In this document: piece after piece, positions 23,198 to 35,659 of the stretch | Position numbering within the stretch: position 1 is the first letter of the stretch | Layout of the letters: each line of letters begins with the position of its first letter | DNA from: Owenia fusiformis | Lineage: Eukaryota; Annelida; Polychaeta; Sabellida; Oweniidae | Length of the DNA stretch: 64,000 bases | Assembly (NCBI GenBank): GCA_903813345.2 | Contig: CAIIXF020000011.1 | Span: 28,390,166 to 28,454,165 of the forward strand | Direction: 5' to 3' | Made by a program: the position numbers and the translations under genes | Notes under the pieces: model-generated | Told to the model about the DNA's origin: nothing | Database searches by the model: none | The model's input: only the letters and a program-made list of their open reading frames with translations

Positions 23198-23640
23198 GTG
23201 AGAAGGTATGTGAGAAGGTATGTGAGAAGGAATCATCAAAAACTACAAAGCCCAGTACAGCAGACGTCTTCTCATCAGCGTTCTGCACAAGATGGATGCC
23301 CTCAAATCTGGGATGATGTTAAGCCAAACACAATCCAGAACTGCTTCTGCAAATCTGATTTCGAGGAGCAGACTTCGAGGGGTTTGAGGATGATGACTAC
23401 AACAGCCAACTTGGACCTCTAATAGCAGTTGCTGGGGATCACATGGCAGATTCTGTCGATGACTACATTGACATGGAATGCAGAGTTCCCTCTAGGAGAG
23501 GGTGACACTTGGGAATCTCACGTATCAGACTCCACATTGGCAACAGATTCAACACAGAATGATACCGACTCCAAGGATGTTGTCCAGCTCAACATACATC
23601 TGCTGACGTTCTCAAGGCCTTTGACATGTTAAAGGACGTC
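23198..23640 (+). pseudogene. pogo/Tigger-type transposase, C-terminal relic
   Basis: The frame starting at 23198 reads RRYVRRYVRR..., then WDDVKPNTIQNCFCKSDF. In the Tigger/pogo (DDE_1) family the end of the catalytic domain reads 'AW..V...TI.NCF.KAGF', so this is a good motif match. A neighbouring frame supplies LHKMDALK just before it, and GDHMADSVDDYIDMEC after it, so frameshifts flank the conserved block. The catalytic DDE part is not present. Degenerate and surely non-functional. Confidence 0.55.
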
Positions 23641-24019
23641 ACCACTTGATTGGATTTCTACAACACTGTCCTGTTCGTCGAATCAGAACTCCAGACAATA
23701 GCTGTCAAGAAGAATATTGCTTCACAAAGACAAACAAATGACTAACCTTTTCAAACATGTATCATGGATTCATTGTGATATCATTAATGGTACTGTAAAC
23801 TATGTAAAAAATATTTATTATGACCATGTAAAATAAAGTATGAACCTTAATCCAATCTGATGTTACTAGTTTTTTAGTATGAGATGCCCAAATAGGATAA
23901 ATATGCTTATTCAGCAAGTATGAGTTTGCTGAAAGTGTGGCCCCTCTCAGGAAAACCTCTGAACAAGGAAACTTTCCTGCAGTCCCAAAAGTGTTCCCTA
24001 TTCACAAGTTTTACTGTAG

Positions 24020-24290
24020 TTCCTTTGCAGAGTTTTAGTAACAGGAAATAAAATCTTTCATATACACACCTTATTGGGTAGTAATAAAAATTTGAAGAAG
24101 TGACCAAATCAAGGAAAAAAGCATTGGCAAAAGGAAAGTCTCACTGAAGTAACAAGAAATTATTATGAGAGATATAAAAGATTCATAGAAGAGAAGACTG
24201 GAAGATAAATGTAGTTTTTTACTGGGAGGTATTCAATGTGGGTTTAATTCCGAGGGACAATATGATATATCATATTGTCACAAATAAGCC
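24020..24290. repeat. Diverged partial copy of the 19.6-22.7 kb repeat
   Basis: Shares 'acacaccttattggg', 'gtctcactgaagtaacaaga' and 'cgagggacaatatgatat' with 20895-21000 and 22530-22960. Confidence 0.6.
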
Positions 24291-24801
24291 ATTTATCCCA
24301 TGATATTCATAACTCTCACCAGTTTCTTCATAAAATCATAAGCCCAAAATTCATATCTGATTTTTGCAAACACACTATTTATTCAGCACGTAAAATGGCC
24401 AAAAGATAATATTGGAATGTGTTTAAACCTAGTCACAAGCACCATTATTTGGAAACGATTTATTTTACCCAAAGCATTTTTTGGCTGTAAATTGTGGAAT
24501 AGTCTTTCAAAACAACACGTTGAAGATTTAGAAAAAAAACAAAGTGATATGTAATGGGCAAAAGGACCCAAACTGACTGTGCCTGAAGCTGTATTGGTCT
24601 ATGGCCAATCAAAGATTATATTGATAAAATTGTTATTTCTTGATAGACTTTGTTGTTCGAGTAAGGAATCGATACACAAAAAAGTCTTTGAGTAGCTACA
24701 TTAAAAGGAATGACAATAATTCAAAGAAGTTTTTTTACAAGATGTAATTCAAGTCTGATTAAAGGAATATCCACTTTTATTTCATTTTTAAAAAAGGCAA
24801 T
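24291..24801. other. Non-coding spacer
   Basis: No feature supported. It ends in 'aaaaaaggcaat' directly before the ATG of the ORF1-like relic. Confidence 0.4.
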
Positions 24802-26035
24802 ATGGCGGACAACACATTGGACGAAGTGGGAGACGCTCTCCCCTTTTTCGACAGTTTACCCGACTATATAGGGATTATACTGCAACGAGTGACATCAGAG
24901 CCGAGAGATACCATCATAGAAGAAATCAAAGAGTCTACTGATGAGGATACACTCCGACATACCCATGAGATCATATTCGTATTAGCAAAATGTAGACTAC
25001 AAAGGAATACAAATATTGACAACTGCGAGGGGCTGAAACTCAAAGCAAGGAAAGCAGAAAAGTAATTGGATATAGCAGAGACATTTATTTATATATAGCT
25101 GATTTGGATAGTGCGTTTCCAAAAGGAACTCTGAGTGCATCATTTATTCAAAACAGATAATGCTAAACCGAAGGATGATACAACGAAAACAGCCAAAGTG
25201 CCCTCAAGAATGTATGCCAGTGTCATGCCAAGTGCACTCCGTCATCTCGTACACATACCGCAGGGACCACAGATATCTGGGACAACAGGGTACTCATATC
25301 AAAAGTTATACTTATGGAACATAAACTGCTCGAAATGAGCTTTGAAAATAACAAAATGAAAGAGGGCATACATATTTTGCAAGGGTGTACATGTAAATAT
25401 TGTTCAACAACAGTGTCCAATGCAACCGAGAAAGTCTCGACAAACGATGCTAATCAACCATTAGAAGTGGTTGCAACAAAGGGGAATGAAGGTAATCAAA
25501 CCCACTTAAACACGCTTTACAAATCTAATCAACGATCACAATCTCTACCTGACGCAATCACAGATATAAAAACAAACATATACATGTATGCATTTGATGA
25601 CGTCATCATCAACAGCTGATCCAGAAAACAATCAAGCCAAAAACAATAACAAAATACAGGGAATCAATGAAAAAACAACAGAACCCCCAGTAAATGTTCC
25701 AAGCAAAACTACGCCCCCAATCATATATTTGCAAGCTCTTAAATCGTTACCAGAACACGACAGACGCACCATGACGGAACAACACCAAGTTAAGCAAATA
25801 CGATCCGGTCTCAAGGGTGTAAAAAATGAGCGATTCCGTATGCTGTACCTTGAGAATATTGCTCATAGTGAAGTTGAGGACGATGAGGAAACAATACACA
25901 ATATTTGTAAACATTCCCACATCACAGGTGCATTATGCAATTGAACATTATACACAATCGATACGCTCGAGACAGAGTTGGATGTAAAATTGCAGTTGCA
26001 ATTGAATCTTACGCCAACAAGGCAATAACCTTCAT
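24802..26035 (+). pseudogene. LINE-type ORF1 relic, longest copy
   Basis: The first open piece (24802-25065) begins MADNTLDEVGDALPFFDSL and is acidic and helical-looking. A frameshift near 25062 continues as YSRDIYLYIADLDSAFPKG. Later pieces are at 25135-25338, 25314-25619 (cysteines CTCKYC) and 25588-25944, which ends LKGVKNERFRMLYLENIAHS. Another shift leads to RDRVGCKIAVAIESYANK. The C-terminal pattern (ERFR.LY..NIA.S ... R.R.VGCKI.V) resembles ORF1-like proteins that I associate with non-LTR elements of aquatic invertebrates; that family call is from memory and moderate. At least four frame breaks make it a pseudogene. Confidence 0.5.
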
Positions 26036-26051
26036 TGGATCTATAGTTCCT

Positions 26052-26112
26052 CTTTACGGCTTAAGCTTTTTAAGGTCAATATAAACATTTCAATGCCTAG
26101 TAAGCCGTAAAG
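26052..26112. repeat. Hairpin, 12-bp perfect arms
   Basis: CTTTACGGCTTA at 26052-26063 is the exact reverse complement of TAAGCCGTAAAG at 26101-26112, with a 37-bp loop. It follows the end of the ORF1 relic. Confidence 0.7.
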
Positions 26113-26244
26113 ACAGTCACACAATTCAGTACGAAATGCATTGTTGGAAAACTAGAAGAACTCTCTATGAAATATGACTCTGAATATTTATTGATAATTA
26201 AAGATAAGGACGAGCCACTACTCATCAGAGGGAATGGCTATGAA

Positions 26245-26388
26245 TAGTTCTAAACATGACTACCTGTTATAATAAGTGTAACATTTTTTTGAGACTCACT
26301 GTAGTTCTAAACATGACTACCTGTTATAATAAGTGTAACATTTTTTTGAGACACACTGTAGTTCTAAACATGACTACCTGTTATAAGA
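26245..26388 (+). repeat. 57-bp tandem repeat, 2.5 copies
   Basis: TAGTTCTAAACATGACTACC starts at 26245, 26302 and 26359. The third copy is cut after 'acctgttat'. Confidence 0.9.
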
Positions 26389-26663
26389 ATACAAATGTTT
26401 TCTTCGTTTTGGTGTACTCTGGTTGATATATATAAAAAAAATACCTGTTCTATATATACGTAGGTTCAATTTTGTGCCTCAATATCGAAGCCAGAGGCCA
26501 ATCCTTGTGTTCTCTTTGGAAACTTTACCCTTGTCTACTTCGGCATCTATCAAAGGTATGTACTGGATTGGTTCGACATTTGAACATCCTTATTTTTCAT
26601 TAATACAGCTTAATTTACACAAATTTGTATAATGATAGAATAAAAGATAATTTTTTTGACAGC

Positions 26664-26938
26664 GTAAATATGTTCATATATAAAGGCAGCTGTCCATAGA
26701 AACACTGTACCAGGGGATAGTTCTGAGGATATCAATTTAATAAATTTCACTGACAAACTCAGAAAAGATCTGATGGCCAAGGCATATGATTTACTTACCA
26801 TGTCACCATGTTTTACAGTAATTCAGCAACAATTTGTCAAAAGCGATACGTGTGCATCAGGTGTTCAAAGTATTTCAATTATTAATAATCAGAATAATAT
26901 TGTCAAATTCCCCTGCCCATGATACATAACTAGAGGTA
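26664..26938 (+). other. Unidentified open frame without ATG start
   Basis: About 90 codons are open between stops: AAVHRNTVPGDSSEDINLIN, then FTDKLRKDLMAKAYDLLTM and SPCFTVIQQQFVKSD. Composition is protein-like, but I recognise no family. It may be another piece of a decayed mobile element. Confidence 0.25.
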
Positions 26939-29900
26939 TATGCGCTCCTCGTAAGCAGTTGGATATACTCAAAGAACCATTAAAAAACAAACTCTATCAC
27001 CAACGTTTTGATATAAAAAGGGATTGAAGATATCAAAAGAAGTAAAAAGAATACCTGGTCTCACATAGCTGAAATTCAACTAAATCAACTTACTTATTTA
27101 AATGTGGCCAACCTCCGACAACCAAACATGCCTTCAATTACTGTTACCTATATGTAATTTAAAGAAAAGATTTAATTGCTAATCTTTTACAACTGAAATA
27201 TACCTTACACTCATTCAACAGCTGTATTTCATCCATTCCAACCCTAGCTCAGACCCCTCCCCTTCCACCCCTTTAACTCTTTTGACCGGGAAGTCGACTT
27301 AATTATCCTATCGGTAAGTGCAAGACGTCTACTATAGTCGAATTTTATACACGTACTACGCTAATGAGTTTGTCGTTGTATTTATAGATGTCAGGCTATG
27401 TCTTACCTTGTGGATTATGTTTGTAGAGGACGAAACATAAACGTAACAGGAAGTTAATGATATTTCGTGACTTTTTTATAGAATAAACCAATGTTTTTTG
27501 AAATAAAGAAAATGGGATTTAAAATGGCTGTTGCTAGAGCTCAAACTCTCATATGTATTAGGGCTACTGAGGACAATTTTGATAAAATATTCAATGATTT
27601 GGACAGTGAAAACGATACTTGATAAAACGAGGTGAAAATTATGATTTAATTTGGATTTTTGGATGGTATTATTTTATTTTTATTATCACATAGAATATTA
27701 TTTAAATCTAGTCTATTTTTCTCATTGATATCATGATCAATGATGTAATTGCTAACCTATACACTAGAATTTGTACGTTATGATGGTTTGAAATGTTAGA
27801 ACATTATATTGAGAGCATGTACTGAAAATTTCATCAACATCTGATGGCTAGATAAAAAGTTATGACTGTTTGAATAAAATCGGTCAAAAGTAGACAATTT
27901 TCAGGAAATTAATTACCGAACTTAGCAATGTAGCAAATTTGCTAATTACCAGTCCAAAGAGTTAACTACTTCTTCCACTAGAGTGCTAATAATGCTCACA
28001 TTATTAGGCTACCAAATGTTACATGATATACATGTCTTCCATGCAATACTTATGTTTTGTGTTCCATATATGGAACACATTCAGTTGAATTGGGGTGTCG
28101 CCCCATTACTTGTCTAGACTTCTACAAGCTTTCATTTCTTAGTGAAATATCTCTGATTTCTGAATTGTTATCAGACATCAGAATTCCCAGGGGTCTGTTA
28201 TTATAATGGGGCTATCGGACAAATGGCCTGAGAGCAAGGTGAGTTTCATCTGACTGGGTAAGAATTTAACAGGCATCGTCCGCCAGTCTGACGTCAAAGA
28301 CCAAACTGCTCATAATGGGATTTAACCATGGGGATTCATATGTAAAAAGTTAATTTATTGAAATTTGATTTCATGATGCTTTCAGGGAACTTATTAAATA
28401 TCCCATAGCTTCCTGATCTTGCCAAAGTGTTTGTTTTTATTAAAGATGCCAAAAATGACCAAATATGGACACAGTGATAAATATGCTGGACAATGGGTTA
28501 TTTCCGTTTGTAATAAAATTGTTTCATTTTCCTAATGAGGCGAAACTTCCCTAGACACATTTATTTATGACATTCAATCCATCAAACCTTTTTATAGTTA
28601 AATAGAGCTCTTAGGCTCAATTTTTACAGTATGTTGTTACAAACAATGGTGTCCTGATTGGTTCCTGAAAAGAGGTTCTCAAAATAAGTCAATCAGGGAT
28701 AATATTTGGGAACATTGTTGCAGTCTCATTTACTCAAATGATATAAAAGGCAGACAAATAATAAAGTAAAACATTATTGAACCTGACATATACATTACAT
28801 ACAACATAATCAAGATACTTTTCCTTGTAAGTTCCCACAGATGACACACTGATGCAGCAATCTGTAACAAATCACTGGTGCCACTTCATATGAACCTTAA
28901 GATTCAGTTCTAGCCTGGTTCACAGATGGAGACCTAAAAGATCAGCCTTTAAAAAACTTATTTGACAGGATGAACAGGCTAAATATCATGAATCGCCTAC
29001 AGGCCAAGACAGCTGCAAAAACTCCTTTGAGGTGATAAAGAAGTGGGACCAGCAAAACCACAGAATCTCCATGAGGATTTGACCCTCCCAAAGGAAGGCC
29101 TTTTGCTGCAGAGCCTTGCAGAGGAGCATGATGTAGGACATATCAAATTAACCTCACCAATATAAGCCCAGACAAACTTGGATTTTGCATTAATAATACA
29201 TGTTCCTGTGCCTATGCTTACCAATAAACTATAACAGTCATGCAGATTTTCACACTGTCAATAATCTAGAATATTTGAAAGGCAAGTTAGTGGAACAGAT
29301 TCACAATAAAAAGCATGAGTCATGACATGTTTCTTTATTTGCAAAATTAACCAGGTTCACTCACTCTTTTTCAGCCTATCATGTCACATACCCCTAAAAT
29401 CATGTTGTATTTAAAATTGTTATTGTCTTGATTTTTTTGTTAATTTAAATGAATAAATGAGCTATGTTGGAATAATTACTAACCATTCTTTTTATTTCTT
29501 AATTTTTAGATGGAAGAACTTTTCCCATCAAGCAAAGTGTATATCCATTAATCTACTAAGGTGCAGGCATTAACAAGGACAGATAACACTGCAGCTCTCT
29601 GATATTTGATGACTCGCCTTTTCAGCAATAGGGAAATGGAAGAGGGAACTGTAAGCTCCAATATGTCAGGTTTCAAGAGGCTTAAGGGCCTCATATTGGA
29701 TCCTATTTATTGTAAGTATAAATCGGATGTTTAAAGGTGGTACAGCTTATTGATGAACAAGTTTTCTACCAGTTGTCAAAGCCTTTCATATCATTTTCCA
29801 CATATAGTAGTATTAATATGACAAATTGATTGCAATATCGTAGAAAGCCTATTATGCCCTCGATAGAGATAAACTATATACATATACTTAGGGAATCTAA

Positions 29901-31200
29901 GAAACACCCTTTGTACTTTCTGTTTTGTTATTCCAGGCCATTCAAATTTTGTGTAAAAGTATCATCATACTTGGTTTTTCATGAATCCTAATAAATGAGA
30001 TGGCTTTACAATGAATTTCAGCTTTCTGTAATTTAACAGCTAAAAGTAAGATAATAGAGCTTAGGAAAGCAGCTGGAAACACTTATAGGATTTCTCTAAC
30101 CTCGAACGGTAAACCTTAAACGGTAAATATCTACTCATATCGCGTCTTTATCTTGTTTTCTACAAAGATAGTTGAGTTTCTTTAAAGTTATTTTAAACAC
30201 TTCCATTTGGCATTTGTGCTTATTGATAGCTAGTCCGTTTTCCATTGATTTGAATGTGTATTTAACAAGTTTACGAGGTACCATTATCTTTTGGTCTAAA
30301 TTCTGATTTTTGCGGGTTTCTTACTTTTTGGACAAAATTCCTCAAATTTGTTGTTGTTCTTCAGACAAAATGGGTTGAATAGACAAATTTACAAGCCATG
30401 GCATTCTGTGCCGTATGTTGGACCCATACAGCTTCAAATAATTACCACACTTTTCAGTCACAACCTCCTGATGTGATTTCTGTACTCTCAGAATTCTTAT
30501 GGGGATTTAATGAATATCCATTTAGCCACAACCTTGTGTGTAGGGATTGCCTAAAAAAACATAGCTTATCATTTATTTTTATGTATTTTACTAAGTGACA
30601 ATAAACTGATTTTCTCAGAGGTGATTGTGTTGCTGCATTTGACAATGAGCAAATTGTGAGAAAATCTTGGATTCATATCTGCCATCAAGGTCAATGTATC
30701 AGTCATCAGATGATGACTGCTTATGATGACTGCTTTAGATGACAGAGTCAAAAGAAATACAAGCCAAAATACTGGCATAAAATGGCTGGAAATGAGGACA
30801 CCATGAATAATGTGTACAGAAAGAAATGGTACCAAAGACTCATTTACAACAAATTATATTGCAAAAATAGTAAGAAACAAAGGAAATTCATAGGCAGAGG
30901 AGCAGTTTATATGATAGTAGAAGTTCTACTCGAAATCCAATTTTAAAAATATTTAAGTGACAGCTATTCAAATGACAAATTTACAGCAACTAAGCTACAA
31001 TATATAAAATTGTAATAACAATATGTTTCAACTGTAAAAACTTTATATAGGACATTAATAAAGCAAGAGATGTTGATAATTTAGAAACACATGGAAGACA
31101 TTGAAAAATGATGTCTTTATACGCTTTTTTACTATTTGCTAATCTCCAGCTTTGCTGTTATATAGTCTTATTTTGCTCAACTAGAAAGTCATATAGTTAC
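26939..31200. other. Long non-coding stretch
   Basis: No gene supported in more than 4 kb. A short open reading at about 29035-29160 (+; KEVGPAKPQNLHEDLTLPKE, then GLLLQSLAEEH) looks protein-like but matches nothing I recognise. The main distinctive site is the CArG palindrome at 28059-28078. Confidence 0.45.
28059..28078. promoter_or_regulatory. 20-bp perfect palindrome centred on a CArG box
   Basis: GTGTTCCATATATGGAACAC is fully self-complementary, and the pairing extends one base further each side. Its core CCATATATGG fits CC(A/T)6GG, the site of SRF/MADS factors. No gene is recognisable nearby, so regulatory use is only a possibility. Confidence 0.35.
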
Positions 31201-31235
31201 AGGTCCGGGAAGTACAGACTCCAGGAAAGGTTTGG

Positions 31236-32338
31236 GAAGCACAGACTCAAGAAAAGGTTCTGGTCTACCTTGATGAAACTTGGTGCAACCAGAATCACCA
31301 GCGCCAGTGTTTTTTTACATTAAATATCTTCATATTTTCTGAGAAATTTCAAAATAAAATGTATGCTGATTAAAGCTGAATTATCATGACCTGAGTTCCT
31401 GGTGTATATGTACAAGTGCCTTTACTTGAAAAGTAAAAAAAATCTTCCATTTCTTACTAAACATTTTTATTACTGTACAGTGACGGCAGAAGCTACAATT
31501 TTGCAGAAGAAAAGAGCGGTCATTGGATCGTCCTTGATGCAGGAAATAGGGACGGCTTCATTCCTATAGTAGGTATCATTACAATTTTAATCTTTAATAT
31601 TTATTAAATGGAGGATGTTTTGTTCAATTCAACTTGTCTGCAAATGAATCATATCAAGGGGCTGGGTCAAAATTGCCACCGATACAAATAGGGTAGTCAT
31701 AATAGATATAGTCATAATAGATAAATAAAAAAATATGGCATATATGTAAGATAATTTGATCTGTTGTTTAACCCAATTCCAATAGCAGGTATTGTATGCT
31801 GGGGTTGTACTTGCGCAAATCAATATGTTGACACTTCGCACAAATCAACTAAATAAATTATGTTTTTGACTGAAATACTTACCTGGCCCATAACTGTACT
31901 TTATATTTTCTTTAATTTTAAAAGTGATGAAAGAATAATTGATTTATTTCCAGAGGCAACACTGAATTTTAAATCAGTAAGTGCCAAGGAGTGCCAAGGA
32001 GTGCCAAGGAGTACGGTATGAAGAAATGGATTCAGAGAGTTAGGAAAAAATTTGTAAAAATCAGGTAATATTACAATGTAAAAGTAATATATTCCCTAAG
32101 ATGTGATGATTAAACAGATTATATTAAAATATAAATGCATACTAATTAAAATGATGTAGAATACTGTATGGTCTGTTTTGAGAAATAGCTTAGGGAACAA
32201 TTGATCCCTAATCTCCAAAATAATTCAGTCATCATCATGGACAACACGCCATACCATACCTGGATGATGGATGGCAGTTAGTGCCCAACCACAAATTGGA
32301 GAAAAGGAGACATACAAGAATGGCTAACATCCAAAGGT
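31236..32338 (+). pseudogene. IS630/Tc1-mariner-type transposase relic
   Basis: Pieces appear in the right order for an invertebrate DDE transposase. They are VLVYLDETWCNQNH at about 31254-31295, with the first catalytic D in DET; HWIVLDAGNRDGFIP at about 31515-31565; YEEMDSES at about 32017; and LREQLIPNLQ, then VIIMDNTPYHTW at about 32228-32265, with the second catalytic D in MDN. After a stop comes RKGDIQEWLTSKG. Stops, frameshifts and spacers interrupt it. A 10-bp motif (gtgccaagga) is tandemly triplicated at 31980-32013 just before YEEMDSES. Related fragments lie at 54721 and 55590. Confidence 0.6.
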
Positions 32339-32906
32339 GAAGTATATTCTATACACATTATTAAAATGAACCACTTTAGAATAAAATATAACTAAGGCAT
32401 GCATCAGCAAGATGGAAAGGGTAGATATTATACATTAATTTATAAAATAAGCAGATTTGTGAGAGACAACAATTATCTATTTAAGCACTTCACTACAAAA
32501 TACAATATCCCCATGCTGTACCAGACTTTTAAAACCAAGGACAAACATGAGAGTGGTAACTGCCAATATGGTGACAATAGCCGTCAGCCCATTCTAGAAA
32601 ATCAAACTATTGTACTCCAACTTTTATTTACAATATTATGTTTCACGCTTTTGCGATTTTGAAATTTGGTGGGTATTAATTCTAGTTAATTTTGTGTAGC
32701 AAATATGTATGGCTTCAGTCTACTAACCAGCATACCCTATGACTTTTATTCACAGTGTTATAACCCAAGTTCCTTCTTCAAATGGGGCGATTGAGAAAGG
32801 TCATCATAGATCACTGTAAAAATAATGAAGTCTTAATTTTTAGTAAAATTTTGAAATTATTAATTAATATAAAAAATAAAAAACAATCATCAATACAATC
32901 ATATTG
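32339..32906. other. Non-coding spacer
   Basis: An 87-codon frame at 32399-32662 shows no known motif. Nothing else seen. Confidence 0.35.
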
Positions 32907-33528
32907 ATAAGCTACAGTTATCTTTGTTGGTTTGAAATACCAAATTGATTTAGTTTTGCAATAATTTGATTTATTCTTTAAATCTTTTCCAAGCAATTTT
33001 TCTATAATTTTTTTAAATACAATGAATTTCTCAATAAGTTTTATTCATTCTCAACTTTAACATTTTGTGTTTGTGTTTCAGGCCTTGGAAGTTCAGTAAA
33101 GTTGTTTCACAAACCTAGTACCATCAGTGCTTTGCAGTGGCTCGGGTATTCCTGATATCCAAGATCTTGTGAAAATGTACACTGAAGATCTCTCAGAGCT
33201 AGTACAAACAGAACTTATCATAATGATAAGCTACAGTTATCTTTGTTGGTTTGAAATACCAAATTGATTTAGTTTTGCAATAATTTGATTATTCTTTAAA
33301 TCTTTTCCAAGCAATTTTTCTATAATTTTTTGAAATACAATGAATTTCTCAATAAGTTTTATTCATTCTCAACTTTAACATTTTGTGTTTCAGGCCTTGG
33401 AAGTTCAGTAAAGTTGTTTCACAAACCTAGTACCATCAGTGCTTTGCAGTGGCTCGGGTATTCCTGATATCCAAGATCTTGTGAAAATGTACACTGAAGA
33501 TCTCTCAGAGCTAGTACAAACAGAACTT
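32907..33528 (+). repeat. Tandem duplication of ~310 bp including an exon-like hAT piece
   Basis: 32907-33216 and 33225-33528 are nearly identical, from 'gataagctacagttatcttt' to 'ctagtacaaacagaactt'. Each copy includes the polypyrimidine-CAG run before 'gccttggaag' and the coding piece DIQDLVKMYTEDLSELVQTE. Small indels distinguish the copies. Confidence 0.93.
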
Positions 33529-33873
33529 CCTATGTGGAGGGTGTCGAGCCTCTGATTTAATCCCGATATGAAAGACCAGACACAATTTTTAAAGCATTTC
33601 AGGAATGCGATGTTAACATATTTTCTAATGTATCGGAACTGTTGAAACTTGGTGCTACACTACCAGTCAAAAGTGCTGAATGTGAGAGGAGTTTTTCTGC
33701 TCTACTTCGCCTTTGAACCCACATAAGATGCACAATGACCGAAAAAAGACTATCTGGGCTAGCTCTTATGCACATCCATTATTCAAAGCCCATTGACCTA
33801 AATGTTGCTGTTAACTTGTTTGCCAAATACCATGGTGGAAAACTGAAGAAAGTTAAACTTTTATTTAACTAAG
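33150..33873 (+). pseudogene. hAT transposase C-terminal (dimerisation) relic
   Basis: The main block, 33566-33873, reads RYERPDTIFKAFQ, NVSELLKLGATLPVKSAECE, ERSFSALLRL, a stop, THIRCTMTEKRLSGLALMHI and a terminal stop after VKLLFN. This is the hAT C-terminal dimerisation region, with the hallmark 'LPV..AE.ERSFS.L.R.K...R..M...RL..LAL..IH'. Upstream KMYTEDLSELVQTELPMW is present twice because of the local duplication. One in-frame stop replaces the conserved lysine position and the catalytic N-terminal part is missing. The mariner element at 33888 begins 14 bp after its stop. Confidence 0.8.
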
Positions 33874-33887
33874 GGAATATGCAAGTA

Positions 33888-34079
33888 CCAGGTCGATCAA
33901 TAAGTTCTGAGAATTTTCCTCTAAAATCAAGAGTTTTGTGAATTTTTATTTGAAATTTTCACAGAACATGTAATATGAATTCAGCAATTAGTGTAAGAAG
34001 TTAAATGCACTTTCCACCTATTGGGCCAAAATTATGGTTACCATGGTAACTCGTGTTTTGGGTAGGCGGGGCAAGTATT
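33888..34079 (+). repeat. Left TIR of mariner-like element
   Basis: Includes GTTACCATGGTAAC at 34037-34050, a perfect X-box-type palindrome, and ends with 'gggtaggcggggcaa'. Confidence 0.9.
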
Positions 34080-34258
34080 TTTAACGTAAATAAATTTTTT
34101 TAACATCAAGCAACAATCTTATGTTTCAACCAAAGCATTGGATTTCAATGAGGATTTTGTTGTTTTTATAACCATCACTATGGTAACAATTTAATATGAC
34201 ATCATAATTCAGGACAAATTACATAATATTACTATTACATCATAATTCCACAACCTCA

Positions 34259-35533
34259 ATGTACCCTGCCAAAATGGCCGCTCCAAAAGATGCTAAAAAT
34301 TTGGAAGAAAATGAGGAAATGTCAATACAGATGCGCAGTGCCATACGATTTTGCGTGCTTGGTGGCAAAAGTAAACAAGAAACACTCAAGGAGATGTTGG
34401 TAGCCTTTCCAGGCAGGATATCCACTAAAACTATTTACAGATGGTATGGCAAATTCCAAAGTGGGAGAACCAGTGTAAAAGATGAAGCAAGGTCAGGAAG
34501 GCCACTATCTGTTACAAAGCCCACAAATATAATGAAGCTCAAGACTGTCCTTGATGAAGACAGGCGAATAACAATCAGGGAGTTAAGTGAAAAAGTAAAC
34601 TTCAGCTATGGAAGGACACAGTACATACTGAAAGAGAAGCTCCATATGAAGCTTGTGTGTTCTAAATGGGTGCCAAAAGATCTAACCATGGACCAGAAGC
34701 AGCGCCGGGTCGATGTTGCACAAGACTTCCTCAGACGATACCAAGCAGAGGGGGAGGCTTTCTTGGAGCGCATTATTACTGCTGATGAAGTTTATGTTTC
34801 ATATTATGAGCCAGAAGGCAAGAGGGCCACAAGTGGATGGAGAACAAAGGACTCCCCTACCCCTATGACGACCATTGCTAAACTAAATCGTAGAGATGGC
34901 AAGGTTATGTTCATCATTTTCCTGGATATCTACGGGGTACTCCTGGTGCATGCAGTCGCTGAAGGACAAACCATAAACAAAGACTATTATGCTATGGTAA
35001 GTTAGTGTGTGGCTATTGATGCCCTTCAGGATCATGTCTTGCCAGAGAATTTATGTTCACTCTAGTCTAGGTAGTTCAGCTTGAATGTACATGTAGTTTA
35101 AATACATCTAGTAAGGGAATGGTGCCCTAAAAATCACTTCTTTTTTCAGGTATTGAAACGTCATCTTAAGCACGAAATTGCACGAAAACGCCCTGAAACA
35201 GAGCTGTCGTCATTACTTAATCATCACGACAATGCCCCGTCCCACACATCTTCGATTGTCAAAAGCACTGTATCTAATGACCTTCAGATGGAACAACTAC
35301 CCCATATTCCCTATTCACCAGATGTTGCGATCTGTGATTTTGGTGTGTTTGGACCGATGAAAGATGAGCTGAGAGGATTCAGATATGCGAACTTTACAGA
35401 CCTCCACAATGCCGTGCAAAATGCCCTGAAAAAACGTTTCCCAGATGGATTTAGGCACTTGTTCCGCCAGTTGGTTCAACGCCAGGAGAGGTGTATTAAG
35501 AACCGAGGAAATTACTTTGAACATCTTAATTGA
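34259..35533 (+). CDS. Mariner-family transposase, 373 codons, one intron
   Basis: Cut-and-paste DDD transposase. Exon 1 is 34259-34996 and exon 2 is 35150-35533; the intron (34997-35149) begins GTAAGT and ends TTTTTTCAG, phase 0. The N-terminal third holds the paired helix-turn-helix (IYRWYGKFQSGR, DEARSGRP, ITIRELSEKV). WVPKDLTMDQKQRR is the linker motif. Catalytic residues are D176 (ITADE), D273 (HHDNAPSH) and D309 (YSPDVAICD). I count 35 residues between the last two, against 34 in classical mariners. A second ATG at 34274 has the better Kozak context (aaaATGG) and may be the true start. No stop or frameshift interrupts either exon. Confidence 0.92.
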
Positions 35534-35659
35534 ACCCCCTTGACATCTTACTAGGACTATATGACCAACCCTAATGCAGGAAGCAGCTCAGAACTATATT
35601 TATAATTGATTTATAAATGATTTATTTACATTTTATGCGCTTTACTTCTGACATTAAAA

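Noticed and set aside
23820-23840. Poly(A) signal of a host gene after the Tigger relic
   Set aside because: AATAAA-like words are very common in this AT-rich sequence and the upstream frame is a decayed transposase.
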